Shown here: piece after piece, positions 37,101-42,256 of the stretch
Layout: each line of letters opens with the position of its first letter
Numbering within the stretch: the stretch's first letter is position 1
The notes under the pieces: model-generated
What the model was told of the DNA's origin: nothing
The model's database searches: none
Seen by the model: the letters and a program-made list of their open reading frames with translations, nothing else
DNA from: Symbiodinium microadriaticum
Lineage: Eukaryota; Sar; Dinophyceae; Suessiales; Symbiodiniaceae
Length of the DNA stretch: 64,000 bases
Direction: 5' to 3'
Assembly: GCA_001939145.1 (NCBI GenBank)
Contig: LSRX01000183.1
Span: 595,582 to 659,581 of the forward strand
Made by a program: the position numbers and the translations under genes

Positions 37101-39945
37101 AAGGAGCAAAATGAAGGTAGGTAAGGTCCCTAGGTCCCTACTGCAAAGGAGACGAGGACGACTGTACTTTGACGACCACTACCATAGGCAAGATCCATGC
37201 GGGACAGCCGCCAAATATTTGATATTTCTGCTGCCAACCTCAAAGACTTTCCTAAAGATCACCTCCACCGCTCAATGCCCAAACCCTCTCTGTAGTCTCA
37301 GCAACACCAGTCGGGGCATCACACGGATCTGGCCTGAGCTCAAAACAAACTGGAGGTCTGATCCAAGGCTTGGGCAACACCACTTCCTGGATTTTAACTT
37401 GCCCTAAGGCTCAAAATAGCCCAAAAAAGGCCCTAAATAGTATATGGTCTCTGGGCCCAAAAGCCTTAACATACGAGTCCTTTTCGAGCCTTGGGGATAG
37501 GGATAGAGGTACGGAGTCGAGTCGGGCTTGAAGTGCAGGATCGGGGGCTGCGGCTACTTCTTCGGTGATCATCGTCCTAGGGACTACCATAAGGTTTAGG
37601 GTTTCAGGGTTTAGGGTTTAGGGTCTTTAAGGTAAACTCGTCGTATACATGGCCATGCATGTGGCTTTGCAATGCGCTTTGTTCCGACTTTCGACTCTAG
37701 AACATCACGAGGACGTTCAGTTCATGCTGCTCGGGAGTATTGTGGATTCCACTTGGTTACCTCGAACGGACAGACGGATGGAATTGAGTTCGGACCTGTC
37801 CGTGAAAGGAACCCCCAGACAACAAAAACAGGGGTGAGGGTGTCTTCCAGACATACAATTTGGTTTTCGATGACTAGACCCTTTTTGCAACAGTCTAGCT
37901 AGTCACCCCTGTTTGCAACGGGGCTTGGGGACTAGTTGGTCATCCCTTTTGCAGCAGGCTTCGCTCGCCCGGAAGTTACCCATCCCTAAAACCTGAACCC
38001 TAGCTCCTACAGCACACTACGGCGCCCGTCTGAGCATCTACTTTCCCCGCGGGGTGCTTGTCGTTAGGGCAGCTTGGGGGCGTATAGGTTTAGGTATTTG
38101 CAAACTTTTTTCTCTCTGTGCAGCACAAAATCACGAGCGAACTCCATGTAAGCTGTAACCTCTTTCGAGGAATTGCTGGTTCGACCCCAAGAGCAGCCTA
38201 GCCCAGATGACAACAGAGACTTGGGTAGAAAGACATACCTCCCCAGTGCGTAGTCCTCCGAAAAAATAGTTAAGCTCTTAAAGCCATAAGGGTGCCTGCA
38301 AGCCCCTCAAACCCGTTGCTCCTCTCTGCCTAGGCCTAGGACGACTGCGGGGATGGCCTGCAACCCTAAATCCCAAAACAAAATAAGGCCGAAGCCTTCG
38401 AATTCCCTAGACCCCGCCACACTGAGGCGTTACAGCCCTGGTATTCCTAAGTCGCCCTCTCACCCCCAACACACCGAACCATCCAACTTGAATCCCTTAG
38501 TTCCCTCATACCTTCTTCAACCCCCAAACAGCCACTCAGTTCTACTAACAGCCTTTGCCGGGCCAGCCCTTCCTCGCTTCGCACTGAGCTCACGGCATGT
38601 CGGAGGGCAAGATTGCAATCGTAGCGCATATGCTGTGTATGTACAGAAATATAGCATTCTAGGTTCAAGGTTCAGGGTAGGTATGTGTGCAAGTATCTGT
38701 GTATGTCTATATGTATGTGTATATAAATATATATAAACAACAGAGTTGTATACAGTTTTTTGAGTTGTGCTCCAAGTACCTAACCCCAAAACAATGGCCA
38801 TAAAGTAGGGATAGCTTTTGGCTCAAGATCTTCGTGAAGGGACGTGTATTCCAAACGGTCTCCCCTCAAAAGGACCCGAACTTACAGAACCCCAGCACAC
38901 CGAGTGCAAGGACTTGCTTGGGCTGGAGTGGCCTGGTCGAGGGAATAAGTTCCATGCGCCTGAAGCCCTTTTCGAAACTATGAGAAAGCCCTGTAATTCC
39001 TGCGGACCTTACTTGCCCAAACTCGCAGCCTAGAGCTGGCTACCCCCTCTCTGCTTTGCAAGCGGGGCATAACGCAGGGTGAAGCGCTCCATTCAGGGGC
39101 ATCTTGTCGGTGGACCAAAACCAGGACATCTGACTTGGCTGAGCATCGGGTACCACAACAACTAAACTTCTTTCAGGTAAAGTGTTGTAGGCTTCTTCGC
39201 GGGCTCGTGCATCACAACTATACTTCTTTCGGGTGTAGTGTTCTAGGCTTCTGAGCAGGCCCGCGGCGCTCCACCATGAACTTTACGGCTAACAGATCCT
39301 GGCCTTTGTTTACAGTTTACAGAATGTTGGAGCCTGAAGACCCCAAAAATGACTCGATAGTGCCTACACTCCCCACCTCCACCAGAACAAAGCAGCTAGA
39401 ACCCATAAACCCGACACCTCCAAACCCTAAACCCCTAAACCCATAAACCCTTAAACCCTAAAACCTCTAAGCCCTAAACCCCTAAACCCTAAAGCCCTAA
39501 ACAAACCTAGAAGCGCCTCACCCCTGATTCGTAACAGCAGCCCGGCCAAAAGTCACCATGTGCCGGCGGAGCGAGGGCTGACTCGCTTCGAAGAGCTCCC
39601 GGCTACAGACGCCAGGATGTTCAGGTTTTACGGCTTAGGGCTTATAATAGAAGGTTTATAGGGTTTAGGGTTTAGGGCTTAGGGCTTATAATATAAGGTT
39701 TATAGGGTTTAGGGTTTCGGGTTCAGGTTTTAGGGCTTAGGGCTTATAAGGTTTATAGGGGTTTAGGGTTTTAGGGTTTTAGGGTCTTAGGGTATAGGGC
39801 TTAGGGTTTAGGGTTTAAGGTTTAGGGTTTAGGGCTCATAAGGTTTATGGGGTTTAGGATGTTCAGGGTTTTAGGGCTTATAAGGTCTGTAGGGTGTAGG
39901 GTATTTTGTCACCCACCTGGCACGACAGAGTCAGCACTGCGGGGC
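107..39945 (-). CDS. Giant intron-rich gene for a tandem sushi-like cysteine-rich repeat protein (partial)
   Basis: About 35 mini-exons on the minus strand fall into three classes that repeat in the order M1, M3, M2. M1 carries GxGCxGIxGKTxxSG, M3 carries CxxxCxxGYTPSxxxLxC, and M2 carries LTPxxFxCxPxPCxIP. Joined, they form modules of about 60 residues with regularly spaced cysteines and a G-Y followed by a downstream cysteine, which resembles sushi/CCP domains but has more cysteines than the classical four. Such repeats are usually extracellular and disulfide-bonded; that role is inference. At least ten modules are visible. Acceptors are nearly all AG|G. In nine of eleven frame-tested joins the donor is GC. 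I found neither signal peptide nor stop: the 3' end lies beyond base 1 and the 5' end is unclear near 40 kb. Exons make up only about 5 percent of the span. It could also be two or more adjacent paralogues. Confidence 0.72.
1113..1160 (-). CDS. Sushi-like gene, M1 (second half) exon
   Basis: Reads EGTTIQHGRSCTTQCN after acceptor AG|GAG, with a GT donor (GTGGCT). It has the C-x3-C pair that precedes the GY segment. 48 bp, phase 0. The same EGxxI/L start occurs in the exons at 5748 and 36225. Confidence 0.62.
1381..1420. repeat. (CT)n microsatellite
   Basis: A run of CT dinucleotides at the end of a pyrimidine-rich stretch (1265-1420) with CTCA and CTCTC variants. Confidence 0.9.
2098..2154 (-). 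CDS. Sushi-like gene, M2 (second half) exon
   Basis: Begins at AG|GCG and reads APCPAPNVPGTEGAG, matching the PC-x-xP core of other M2 exons. The 3' boundary is not fixed. It lies inside a longer open frame (1717-2208) that I regard as chance. Confidence 0.48.
3167..3269. mobile_element. MITE-like element, family R1, copy 1
   Basis: About 103 bp with imperfect terminal inverted repeats of about 38 bp: CCTATAGTCTCC then GTAGTTCCTTTTT on the left, and their reverse complement on the right. No coding capacity. The same ends recur at 9123, 9705 and 34448. Confidence 0.75.
3505..3559 (-). CDS. Sushi-like gene, M1 (second half) exon
   Basis: After AG|GGC it reads GNTLTHGQRCTPKCPV, matching the SGxxCTPxC part of M1. 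The sequence upstream in the same frame also has cysteines, so the exon may start earlier. The 3' boundary is uncertain. Confidence 0.5.
3624..3650. repeat. (TA)n microsatellite
   Basis: An uninterrupted TA run of about 26 bp. Confidence 0.95.
4907..5072. repeat. Dispersed repeat family R2, tandem pair
   Basis: Two adjacent copies of a unit containing the palindrome TTTGGGCCCAAA followed by AGCCTTAAAAT and GAGTCCTTTGAGGGTAAG. Single copies occur at 27806 and 37406. Confidence 0.75.
5290..5334 (-). CDS. Sushi-like gene, M3 exon with Cys-to-Ser change
   Basis: AG|GCT opens at AGYSPSRTSLAS. The position that is C in the LxC of other copies is Ser here, so either a disulfide is lost or the copy is decaying. 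It joins 5748-5795 in frame as CEAGYSPS. Confidence 0.58.
5539..5581. repeat. (AGC)n trinucleotide repeat
   Basis: About 14 AGC triplets. It lies between inferred exons, so it is probably intronic; the minus-strand reading as poly-Cys is unlikely to be translated. Confidence 0.93.
5748..5795 (-). CDS. Sushi-like gene, M1 (second half) exon
   Basis: Reads EGAKISGGRTCTPRCE between AG|GAG and a GC donor (GCGACA). 48 bp, phase 0. Splicing to the M3 exon at 5290-5334 restores the usual C-x2-GY spacing. A possible first half of M1 (GCSGCQKK) lies near 5985 but was not bounded. Confidence 0.62.
6762..6811 (-). CDS. Sushi-like gene, M2 exon
   Basis: Reads LSPPGFICTEDDCDAVT after AG|GCT, matching LTPxxFxCxPxPC with ED-DC in place of P-PC. 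It sits between an M3 exon upstream in transcription (7735) and an M1 exon downstream (5748), as the cycle predicts. Confidence 0.52.
7458..7533. mobile_element. MITE-like element, family R3, diverged copy
   Basis: Ends are GTAGCTAAGTTACGGACCC and the imperfect inverse GGGCCCAATTCAGAGAACTAC. Related to the clearer copies at 20208, 30615 and 54625. Confidence 0.5.
7735..7797 (-). CDS. Sushi-like gene, M3 exon
   Basis: Reads ASGAECSTICDRGYSPSVVT after AG|GCA. It joins 8098-8132 in phase 0 to give GTVLASGAEC, the same length as the unsplit GKTVAAGTTC of the exon at 18091. The expected LxC cysteine reads W. The donor is not determined. Confidence 0.68.
8098..8132 (-). CDS. Sushi-like gene, M1 exon (35 bp)
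   Basis: Reads (G)NGCRGIVGTVL between AG|GC and a GC donor (GCCACC). Phase fits both neighbours: the 9846 exon supplies one base before it, and 7735-7797 follows in phase 0. One of the smallest exons here. Confidence 0.66.
8663..8760. mobile_element. MITE-like element, family R4, intact copy
   Basis: 98 bp, starting GTTGATTATAGAAATCCTGC and ending in the inverse GCAGGATTTATATCATCAAC. This is the uninterrupted reference for the copy at 15211. Confidence 0.75.
9123..9226. mobile_element. MITE-like element, family R1, copy 2
   Basis: Same CCTATAGTCTCC ends and GTAG(T)TTCC cores as at 3167, with the internal AAGGATTCTAAACGGTAACC also conserved. Confidence 0.75.
9339..9430. mobile_element. MITE-like element, family R4, reverse-orientation copy
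   Basis: Reads as the reverse complement of 8663-8760 with substitutions: CTTGCATTACCCATAA, GAAGGAATA, then CCCTTAAGGTAACG in the same order. Confidence 0.65.
9491..9615. repeat. Interstitial telomere-like block (TTTAGGG)n
   Basis: Fourteen or more TTTAGGG heptamers with occasional TTCAGG and TTAAGG variants, one of the longest blocks in the TTTAGGG orientation. Confidence 0.92.
9705..9784. mobile_element. MITE-like element, family R1, short variant
   Basis: Inverted ends GGCCCCTAAGTAGTCCTTTTTG and its inverse with one insertion enclose about 30 bp. It shares the TAGT(T)CCTTTTT core with R1 but has different outermost bases. Confidence 0.7.
9846..9915 (-). CDS. Sushi-like gene, M2 exon
   Basis: Reads VLTPASFECTPNACPLPTVT then NAR, between AG|GTC and a GC donor (GCCCCT). 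70 bp. With the preceding exon it gives LTCTAEVLTPASFEC and with the next NARGNGCRGI, both in frame. Confidence 0.75.
10585..10655 (-). CDS. Sushi-like gene, M3 exon
   Basis: Reads (G)TVCQTQCIGGFTASVNQ then LTCTAE, between AG|GCACC and a GC donor (GCCACA). 71 bp. One of the clearest copies: C-x3-C, GF/GY, SV, LTC. Confidence 0.78.
11602..11646 (-). CDS. Sushi-like gene, M1 exon
   Basis: Reads GSGCTGVPGESIASG after AG|GC. A GC donor (GCGGGG) leaves one base that completes the G codon of the 10585 exon, giving ESIASGTVCQTQC. A GTAAGG a few bases downstream looks like a textbook donor but breaks the frame. Confidence 0.7.
11921..12000. mobile_element. MITE-like element, family R6
   Basis: Left end CCCTAGGGCTCCAGTTACCT, right end AGGTAACTGGAGCCTATAGGG. 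The roughly 20-bp inverted repeats differ at two positions. About 80 bp overall and non-coding. Only one copy seen here. Confidence 0.65.
13225..13315. repeat. Telomere-like block, CCCTATAA/CCCTAAA variants
   Basis: Mostly octamer CCCTATAA/CCCTATAAG units grading into CCCTAAA. The octamer form suggests local expansion of a mutant unit. Confidence 0.85.
13325..13555. repeat. Three tandem diverged copies of an R3-related unit
   Basis: The start GGTTCTCTAAGTTGGGTTCCC recurs as AATTCTCCGAATTCGGTTCCC and AGTTCTCTAAATTATGGCTACC at roughly 105-bp spacing. Each is followed by a GGATCTATAAGGG..GGGTTTCCATAAGG segment in the first two. Confidence 0.65.
13567..13665. repeat. Dispersed repeat family R8, copy 1
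   Basis: Shares GTCCAGTATCCTNGGGGAA at the start and CTCTACTACTAAGA at the end with 47438-47525. A more diverged relative is at 32783. Confidence 0.6.
14350..14408 (-). CDS. Sushi-like gene, M2 (second half) exon
   Basis: Reads QPKPCKLPAVQPPGCDRCGE after AG|GT, matching xPxPCxIP followed by a cysteine. The 3' end is approximate. No M1 or M3 exon was found between it and 16640. Confidence 0.5.
15211..15374. mobile_element. MITE-like element R4 split by a telomere-like insertion
   Basis: The outer parts align with 8663-8760 (start GCTGATGATATAAACCTTGC, end GCAGGATTTATTGCATCAGC). The middle is interrupted by about 64 bp of TTTAGGG-type sequence at 15265-15328, bounded by GGATTA on both sides. 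Confidence 0.75.
16640..16693 (-). CDS. Sushi-like gene, M3 exon
   Basis: Reads EARCQDGYAPSVRG after AG|GTGAGG. The C-x2-GYxPSV core is intact; the downstream LxC is not visible in this frame, so the exon may end early or the copy is altered. Confidence 0.62.
16955..17047 (-). CDS. Sushi-like gene, M1 exon (both halves)
   Basis: Reads GTGCGDGRGSRIESGSNC followed by HLGPC, matching GxGCxG...SGxxCxxxC without an internal intron. The acceptor is not obvious, so the 5' edge is approximate. It directly follows another M1 exon (18091), so one may be skipped or the module duplicated. Confidence 0.52.
18091..18183 (-). CDS. Sushi-like gene, M1 exon (both halves)
   Basis: Reads EASGCRGIRGKTVAAGTTC then APVCKTLSPAV, between AG|GGAGG and a GT donor (GTAGGT). 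93 bp. It is uninterrupted across a boundary that other copies split, so it is an internal control for the inferred joins. Confidence 0.72.
18367..18445 (-). CDS. Sushi-like gene, M2 exon
   Basis: Reads KLAPASFSCNPEPCVIPD and continues to AARCAVG, after AG|GC. A GT donor at GTTCAG is likely. With the exon at 18639 it gives LACSMGKLAPASFSC in frame. Confidence 0.74.
18639..18698 (-). CDS. Sushi-like gene, M3 exon
   Basis: Reads (G)TTQCAEGYRPSVASLACS then M, between AG|GCACC and a GC donor (GCGTCT). 60 bp, with one base carried to the next exon. The full core GYxPSVxSLxC is present. Introns to its neighbours are only about 190 to 260 bp. Confidence 0.78.
18720..18830. repeat. Telomere-like block (TTTAGGG/TTTGGGG)n
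   Basis: Alternating TTTAGGG, TTTTAGGG and TTTGGGG units just upstream (in transcription) of the M3 exon at 18639. Confidence 0.88.
19205..19255 (-). CDS. Possible degenerate M1 exon
   Basis: The reading SGSAGQEWHMSPKD resembles GSGCAGV with Cys replaced by Ser. It sits where the cycle expects an M1 exon (between M2 at 21062 and M3 at 18639), but no AG|G acceptor fits well. Confidence 0.22.
20208..20314. mobile_element. MITE-like element, family R3, best copy
   Basis: About 107 bp with inverted repeats of about 45 bp: ATGGGTGGTTCTCTAAATTA and, at the other end, the inverse AGAAAACTACCCAT. Confidence 0.75.
21062..21123 (-). CDS. Sushi-like gene, M2 (second half) exon
   Basis: Reads IEDACQAPSGITHAAPNHC after AG|GC, matching xDPCxxPxxIxxxxxxxC. 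The 3' end is approximate. Confidence 0.52.
22240..22316 (-). CDS. Sushi-like gene, M3 exon
   Basis: Reads AACRTQCIEGYTPSVPEQ then PLVTC, after AG|GCC. It joins 23293-23344 in phase 0 as INSGAACRTQC. Reading continues through a second C; the donor is uncertain (GT in CTAGGTCTCC possible). Confidence 0.75.
22680..22777. mobile_element. MITE-like element, family R7
   Basis: Left TACTAATGTAGGAACCTGAT then TAAGAAACCCT; right end is the inverse ..TAAAGACTTCCTACATTATTA. A partial relative at 16490-16545 contains GTTTCTTAGTCAGGTTCCTA. Confidence 0.65.
23293..23344 (-). CDS. Sushi-like gene, M1 exon
   Basis: Reads LGSGCAGVPHPAMINSG between AG|GTT and a GT donor (GTTCTT). 52 bp. Confidence 0.68.
23720..23772 (-). 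CDS. Sushi-like gene, M2 (second half) exon
   Basis: Reads VCEPDPCVVHEVANKCLGL after AG|GTC. It matches the CEPDPCPIP core of the exon at 30262. The GCA/GGA repeat at 23811 lies just upstream in transcription, in the intron. Confidence 0.62.
23811..23910. repeat. (AGC)n-(AGG)n-(AGT)n trinucleotide tract
   Basis: Successive blocks of AGC, AGG and AGT triplets, then mixed AGT/AGC. The triplet changes by one third-base step per block, suggesting mutation followed by re-expansion. Confidence 0.9.
25440..25562. repeat. Telomere-like block (CCCTAAA)n
   Basis: CCCTAAA and CCCCTAAA units with a few GCCCTAA variants. Confidence 0.88.
26865..26928 (-). CDS. Sushi-like gene, M2 (second half) exon
   Basis: Reads DPCTPPTKIANAPELTC then RQAP, after AG|GAT. 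The LTPxxFxC half expected before it was not found and may be a separate exon between 26930 and 27900. Confidence 0.6.
27518..27665. repeat. Telomere-like block (CCCTAAA/CCCTAAAA)n
   Basis: About 20 units mixing heptamers and octamers. The longest CCCTAAA-orientation block in the window. Confidence 0.93.
27806..27900. repeat. Dispersed repeat family R2, single copy
   Basis: Starts TCCCTTAGCATCA..AATAGCCC and contains TTTGGGCCCAAA and GAGTCCTTTGAGGGTAAG, as at 4907-5072. It lies just downstream (in transcription) of the M3 exon at 27938. Confidence 0.75.
27938..27994 (-). CDS. Sushi-like gene, M3 exon
   Basis: Reads QCKEGYHPSDATLSCTLV after AG|GCAG; a GC donor (GCCAAA) is likely. Complete GYxPSxxTLSC core. 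Confidence 0.72.
28029..28152. repeat. (TC)n(TA)n compound microsatellite
   Basis: A TC run passes into imperfect TA/TATG runs with short interruptions. Confidence 0.92.
28963..29028. repeat. (TA)n(CATA)n microsatellite
   Basis: A TA run followed by about 12 CATA units. Confidence 0.92.
29205..29263 (-). CDS. Possible M1 (second half) exon
   Basis: Reads DASGLREVPAACKKCEL after AG|GGATG, with a C-x2-C pair where M1 normally has C-x3-C. It lies in the expected place between M1 at 29757 and M3 at 27938. An internal direct duplication (GCAAGCCRCTGGCA, twice) makes it less certain. Confidence 0.33.
29405..29456. repeat. T-tract and (TG)n microsatellite
   Basis: Poly-T, then TG repeats interrupted by CGGG, then poly-T. 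Confidence 0.9.
29757..29800 (-). CDS. Sushi-like gene, M1 exon
   Basis: Reads GSGCVGVPAKSLG after AG|GGC. It joins the preceding M2 exon in phase 0 as CGLRGSGCVGV. The 3' end is approximate. Confidence 0.62.
30262..30348 (-). CDS. Sushi-like gene, M2 exon (complete)
   Basis: Reads VLTPSTFTCEPDPCPIPYDK then ILAQQCGLR, between AG|GTG and a GC donor (GCTTGG). 87 bp, phase 0 at both ends. This is the reference copy for M2. Confidence 0.78.
30615..30701. mobile_element. MITE-like element, family R3
   Basis: Left TGGGTAGTTGTCAAAATTAG, right inverse CGAGAGCCACCCA; internal AAGGGTGCCG shared with 31975 and (inverted) 54675. Confidence 0.68.
31612..31666 (-). CDS. Sushi-like gene, M3 exon
   Basis: Reads VCRTVCKPGYSPSA after AG|GTC; then PRQG without the usual LxC. 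It joins 32969-33026 in phase 0 as KTVESGKVCRTVC. Confidence 0.68.
31715..31830. repeat. Telomere-like block with T-tract
   Basis: TTTAGGG units around a TCTCTTTTTTTTT interruption. An opposite-orientation (CCCTAAA)n cluster lies about 180 bp upstream at 31490-31550. Confidence 0.85.
31938..32012. mobile_element. MITE-like element R3, left half only
   Basis: TTCCAAATTGGGGTCCCTTTTAGGG then AAGGGTGCCGTACTATACTG, related to R3 left ends; no matching right end was found. Confidence 0.5.
32783..32885. repeat. Dispersed repeat family R8, diverged copy
   Basis: CTGTCCCAGTACCCAAGGGAAA..AGTACCCAAAAG follows the order of the copies at 13567 and 47438. Confidence 0.45.
32969..33026 (-). CDS. Sushi-like gene, M1 exon
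   Basis: Reads ISLGNGCRGISGKTVESGK between AG|GATC and a GC donor (GCAGCC). 58 bp. Closest copy to the exon at 18091. Confidence 0.7.
33665..33723 (-). CDS. Sushi-like gene, M2 exon
   Basis: Reads ATFQCAANPCVIPKVEQLG after AG|GCA. It joins 34378-34434 in phase 0 to give LTPATFQC, the length seen in LTPASFEC. Confidence 0.68.
34378..34434 (-). CDS. Sushi-like gene, M3 exon running into M2
   Basis: Reads VGYTPSAATLSCNAATLTP between AG|GTC and a GC donor (GCCGCT). Here M3 continues into the LTP of M2 with no intron, which independently supports the M3-M2 joins inferred elsewhere. Confidence 0.73.
34448..34514. mobile_element. MITE-like element, family R1, copy 4
   Basis: TAGTAGTTCCTTTTTTGGG and the inverse CACAAAAAGGAACTACCA enclose GGATCCTAAATATAAA. 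It abuts the M3 exon at 34378-34434: the left end is about 14 bp from the exon's acceptor, so it forms part of the intron's 3' end. Confidence 0.72.
34750..34789 (-). CDS. Possible M1 (second half) exon
   Basis: Reads TSCTTQCLDS after AG|GACC, like SCTTQCN at 1113. Its boundaries are weak. Confidence 0.4.
36143..36195. mobile_element. R1 remnant with telomere-like replacement
   Basis: TAGTAGCTCCTTTATTGGG and GGATCCTAAATATAAACCAC match the copy at 34448. The intervening ATTACCTTATA is replaced by TTTAGGGTTTAGG. Confidence 0.6.
36225..36275 (-). CDS. Possible M1 (second half) exon
   Basis: Reads EGTCKEGTTLASAPLG after AG|GAA, like EGTTIQHG at 1113; the C-x3-C pair is missing. Its donor is unknown. 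Confidence 0.42.
36728..36834. mobile_element. MITE-like element, family R5, copy 1
   Basis: AGGGGCCTTAATACTTAGAA on the left; the inverse ending GGTAATTATTTAAGCCCCT on the right. Confidence 0.68.
37406..37490. repeat. Dispersed repeat family R2, single copy
   Basis: CAAAATAGCCCAAAAAAGG, then GGGCCCAAAAGCCTTAACAT and GAGTCCTTTT, matching the family order. Confidence 0.7.
39420..39512. repeat. Telomere-like block (CCCTAAA)n
   Basis: CCCTAAACC variants about 130 bp from an opposite-orientation block (39625-40140). Confidence 0.85.
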
Positions 39946-40140
39946 GGGTTATAGGGTGTAGGGTTTTCAAGGTTTAGGTTACAGGGGTTATTCGGTGTGG
40001 GCGTTTAGGGTTTAGTTTATAGGGGGTTATAGGTTGTAGGGTCTATAGGGTTTAGGGTATAGGGGTTAATGGGGTGTAGGGTTTACAGGGCTTGGGGCAT
40101 AGGGGGTTATGGGGTGTAGGGTTTATAAGGTTCAGGGTTT
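39625..40140. repeat. Long degenerate telomere-like region
   Basis: About 0.5 kb of TTTAGGG derivatives (TTATAGGG, TGTAGGG, CTTAGGG, GCTTATAAGG), interrupted at 39901-39945 by non-telomeric sequence with the possible M3 fragment. Confidence 0.82.
39917..39945 (-). CDS. Possible M3 fragment
   Basis: Reads RPAVLTLSCQ before a GT donor (GTGGGT), matching the PSVxxLTC end of M3, but the GY half is not seen. It lies within dense telomere-like sequence, and the 5' boundary is unclear. This is the most upstream trace of the gene. Confidence 0.33.
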
Positions 40141-40993
40141 AATCTGGACCACGATTCAAACTTGGCGAACTTTGGGTTACGGCATGAAGCTCTCGGGGGC
40201 GAGGCTCAAAAGCGCAGAGTCCAGCGAAGCGCTGGCTTTTTGCTTTCAGCCGGTGAAACCTTAAAAGGTGAGGCCCTGGCTGGAAGACAAACCTCATAGT
40301 TGCCTCCTGCATTTTTGGAGATTGTAGGCCTTTTTTAAGCTTATAATTACACCTTATAGGGCTTGGGGTTCTATTTCTAGGGATTTAGGGGTTTGGCAAC
40401 AGGTAAGGCCCTGGCTGGAAGATTTGCTTTCGGGCTTAGGGTGTTTTGAGCAATGGGGTATAGAGTATAGAGTATAGAGTATAGAGCTTTGGGGCTTGCC
40501 GGGATAGCGAACGAAGAACATCGCCCTTCTTCCATGAATGAGTACCAAGCTTAATATCACAACAAGAGTAGTCTTACCTATATTGATAGTACTAACAACA
40601 CTAACGACATCGATATTCATACGAACAATACTAGCAACAAATTTACTATATTTTAATGACGATCGTGATAGTAGCGATGCTAACGATAGTCATATGCTGT
40701 CATAAGCTCGGAGAGGATCGACTCGGTAGACTTCCAGTCACAGGAGAAGGCTACGGCTTGCCTGCCGATCCCTCCCGAGCCCCAGAGACTCCAACAGCCC
40801 AAGTTTGGGAGTCAGCCTTTAAAATTTAGGGCCGTTTAGGGGTTAGGGGTTTAGGGTTTAGGGTTTAGGGCCGTTTAGGGGTTAGGGGTTTAGGGGTTGG
40901 GGGTTTAAGGTTCAGGGGCGTAGGGTTCAGGGTCTCTTTCTTCTTGAGACACTCCGACTTAGGAAACCTATGCCACTCTCTAGGGCCACACTG

Positions 40994-41153
40994 CTAAATT
41001 TCGTCCATAGAGTCAAATGCGTTGAGAAGTCCCTGGGCCCTCTTTGCCTGGTCTTTTCTGAGGCACGTCGTGTGCCGAAAAAACATGAATGAATTGCTCA
41101 CGGCGAGGTCGGGAAGAAAGTCGGGCTTGAACCGTCCATGCGAGAACGAGAGC
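40994..41153 (-). CDS. Terminal exon of an unidentified gene
   Basis: An open frame of about 53 codons ends at TAG (40994-40996). It reads ELSFSHGRFKPDFLPDLAVS early and ends in QGLLNAFDSMDEI, with a charged segment RKDQAKRAQ between. Composition and codon use look coding. An AG precedes it at about 41154. I do not recognise the family. It lies downstream of the HAD phosphatase exons on the same strand and could be that gene's last exon (PDF-x-PDL is where such enzymes have PDxxxxSLxDL) or a separate gene. It is not part of the sushi-like gene, since it ends in a stop. Confidence 0.5.
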
Positions 41154-42159
41154 TCGTAGAGTGTGGATATTTAGGGTTTTAGAGCTCCTAGGGCCCTAGG
41201 GGAAAAGAGCTCCTGCTTCCCGAAGAGCCGGTCGAAAAACAAATATAAATACATAATAAATATGACTGTATATATATATATATATACATATTTATTTATA
41301 CTTTTTTGTAGAGCGGCTACATCTCTAAGCAACTTACAGTCACACGGATAACGCCGAAACCAGCTTTTGCTTCAGCTTCGCAAAGACTACTTGGGGTCCT
41401 GTTAGGGGTCGGATAACAGCTGCTCCAGGCCTGCTTCCTAGAGTCCTATAGAACCCTCGACCATCAAGTCTCAGCCCGTTTTGGCCCTGGACCTCGGCCG
41501 TGAGTGTACGACCTTGCTGCCCAGAAAAGGCAGGAGCATATAGCGGAGGCAGGGCGCTGGAAGCCGAGTCTTTTCTGGGCCTTCCTTGGAAGCCAGTTGT
41601 GAATTGCAAGCGTCGCTCCACCTTTAGACTGTACTATCCCGAAGACCACAAATGACTCAAAACCAACAAGCAGAAAAAAACACTGATTCTCAACACCCGA
41701 CAGCCCCGCTGCAAGTTCCCTCAACAACATCCAGAGATCCTTCTAAGCAGCCGTACAGATGCGGTCGAAACAAGACTACTGCACACCCCATAAAGAGCCC
41801 ATGAAGCCTGATGGCTGTGACTTCATGCTGCCTCCGGTATACTAGGGAAGAGCAGGGGGCCCTGAGAGCCCAGGATGCATGTCTCGACTCGCTCGGATTT
41901 CAGGCTACAAGTTGCTTGCCTTTCTTTCGAAGGCCCGGTTTACCTTGCCTTTTCCAGCGTTAGTAAGGATTTGGGGGTTTTGGGTTTGGGGCTAGGAGCC
42001 CCCAGCAGATGTCTGGATTTTTTTTCCATTACGGCCTACAAGACCGGGATTTGAGGGATCTGCGCAGACGCAGTTGCTATGGTGCTGCAATCAAGACACC
42101 GTCGAGTGCCAGGACCTAGAAGAGATAGTCATACCCAACCGTCCCAAGCACCAAACGAA

Positions 42160-42256
42160 CCCTTGGACCCTAAACCCTAAGCCCTCAAAACCCTAAACCC
42201 TAAGCCCTAAGCCCTCAACCCTAAGCCCTCAAAACCCTAAACCCTAAGCCCTCAAG
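42160..42256. repeat. Telomere-like block (CCCTAAA/CCCTAAG/CCCTCAA)n
   Basis: CCCTAAACCCTAAGCCCTCAA-type units form a local higher-order pattern repeated about three times. Confidence 0.85.
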
